Below are positions 35,605 through 36,570 of a stretch of DNA of 36,570 nt, one piece after another. Both the position numbers and the translations under genes were made by a program. Positions within the stretch are counted from its first letter, which is position 1, and each line of letters opens with the position of its first letter. This DNA is from Fibrobacteria bacterium (GTDB lineage: Bacteria > Fibrobacterota > Fibrobacteria > UBA11236 > JADFYW01): the NCBI GenBank assembly GCA_015232855.1, contig JADFYW010000032.1:1-36570 (forward strand), written 5' to 3'. The notes beneath the pieces are model-generated. The model saw only the letters and a program-made list of their open reading frames with translations, searched no databases and was not told the origin of the DNA.

Positions 35605-36570
35605 ATGAGTAACTATCCTGATAAACACAAAATCAAAGGCAAATTCGGTCAGACAGTTTGGGAAGAGACACAAAAAGAACGTCTGCAAAAAGCCGAATAT
35701 ACGAAACTCCCTGCAAAAAACCGCAAACAACTCTGGTTTGTTCCTCATCAACACCTTATTAAACTGATTTCAGATATCGAGTCACAAAAAGGGTTTCTTT
35801 CATCACTCCAAATTTCTTCAAGCACTTTGCAAAAATTAACCAATAGTAATCTTGAAAAAGAAGCGTATTATTCCAGCCGCATTGAAGGCGCTGTTACTTC
35901 TCTGGAAGAAGCGCTTTTAAATTTTACAAAGCAAAAAATGACTTTTTCTGATGAAAGTATGCAGATGATTAGCAATAATAAGGCCGCATTACAGTTTATG
36001 CAAAAGTCATATACAGAAGCAGTCAGTCATAATCTCATTTACCATCTTCATGAATTATTAATGCATAATACTCACCGTGCAAGACCTATTACTATTGGAC
36101 GATACCGAAAAGGACCTATTTATGTTGTAGACGGCGCTGGCCGCATTGTCTATGAAGGCCCTCCGGCAGACCAGGTTAAAAACATGATGGAAAATTTTAT
36201 TAAGTGGATCAATCATGACACCCACCTTCATCCGCTGCTTAAAGCGGGGCTTGCCCATTATTATTTTGTATATGTACATCCCTTTGACGATGGAAACGGC
36301 CGCAGCGCCCGTGCTCTTTCAAACCTTATACTGGATAAGTCGGAATATAAATTCATCAACTTTCTTTCTCCCTCTGATTACTTTGAGCATAATATTGCAG
36401 ACTACTACCGCTCTATCAGGCAGGTTGAAAGTCATGAACTGGATACCACCTATTTTCTGATGTATTTTCTGAGCGCCCTGTCTGCCCAGCTAGCGCAGGT
36501 TAAAAAAGACTTTCAAAAAGAATATTCAGTTAAAAACCTTAAAACATTATTAAGCGGACAGGTATATGCG
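35605..36570 (+). CDS. fic: Fic family AMP-transferase-like protein (partial, runs off the right edge)
   Basis: The frame is open from ATG 35605 to the window end (322 residues, stop not seen). It has the Fic core motif HPFDDGNGRSAR (HPFxDGNGR, catalytic His at about residue 230) and the preceding YYFVYVHPF. An N-terminal segment, YSSRIEG at about residues 92-98, matches the inhibitory (S/T)xxxE(G/N) helix of class II Fic proteins. ITIGRYRKGPIYVV is the usual region before the core. Fic proteins attach AMP to a protein hydroxyl. An N-terminal DUF4172-like part is also suggested. No toxin-antitoxin partner is visible upstream. Confidence 0.9.
   Translation, partial: MSNYPDKHKIKGKFGQTVWEETQKERLQKAEYTKLPAKNRKQLWFVPHQHLIKLISDIESQKGFLSSLQISSSTLQKLTNSNLEKEAYYSSRIEGAVTSLEEALLNFTKQKMTFSDESMQMISNNKAALQFMQKSYTEAVSHNLIYHLHELLMHNTHRARPITIGRYRKGPIYVVDGAGRIVYEGPPADQVKNMMENFIKWINHDTHLHPLLKAGLAHYYFVYVHPFDDGNGRSARALSNLILDKSEYKFINFLSPSDYFEHNIADYYRSIRQVESHELDTTYFLMYFLSALSAQLAQVKKDFQKEYSVKNLKTLLSGQVYA

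Overview
The window is AT-rich bacterial chromosome. It carries one complete rRNA operon, outer-membrane and signal-peptide proteins, and Shine-Dalgarno sites of the AAGGAG type that match the 16S 3' end. A DUF3078-type protein, a secreted CAP protein with a type IX-like C-terminal tail, LamG and PKD-like secreted proteins and the Gram-negative outer-membrane barrel point to the FCB group. Fibrobacterota (Chitinivibrionia-like) is my best guess, but it is only a guess; a 16S database comparison would settle it.

Layout. Positions 1-3720 hold housekeeping genes: the 3' end of mutM, a DUF3078 protein, a small siroheme reductase, sfsA and a YceI protein, with two REP-like palindromes between them. 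Positions 3860-7150 hold a nitrogen locus: amt1, glnK1 and amt2. Positions 7270-15470 hold an SDR-family protein, a lipoprotein and three secreted proteins (CAP, LamG, and a 942-residue protein with 101-residue repeats). Positions 15550-16720 hold a DksA/TraR-like protein and a MutY without Fe-S cysteines. Positions 16730-19830 are a second nitrogen locus: amt3, divergent from an outer-membrane barrel gene and glnK2. Positions 19900-24034 hold an Rrf2 regulator with a palindromic operator, a MurQ/GCKR-like SIS protein and a PAS histidine kinase that has lost its receiver domain. Positions 24087-28907 are a tight five-gene operon around a sedoheptulose-7-phosphate-cyclase-like enzyme. Positions 28990-34200 are the rRNA operon (minus strand), preceded by miaA, whose 3' end carries the rRNA promoter. 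A Fic gene with 11-bp tandem repeats in its leader runs off the right edge.

Two systems stand out. The first is a nitrogen-scavenging regulon: three Amt transporters, two PII proteins and an outer-membrane protein under four sigma-54 (-24/-12) promoters. Two of these promoters carry the same palindrome, TTGTCRACAA, exactly 79 bp upstream of the -24 GG, so it is a candidate activator site. The second is the cyclase operon (glycosyltransferase-like protein, APH-fold kinase, cyclase, SDR, nucleotidyltransferase). It has the minimal set of activities expected for making and activating a C7-cyclitol, and may be an undescribed pathway for a secondary metabolite or surface glycan.
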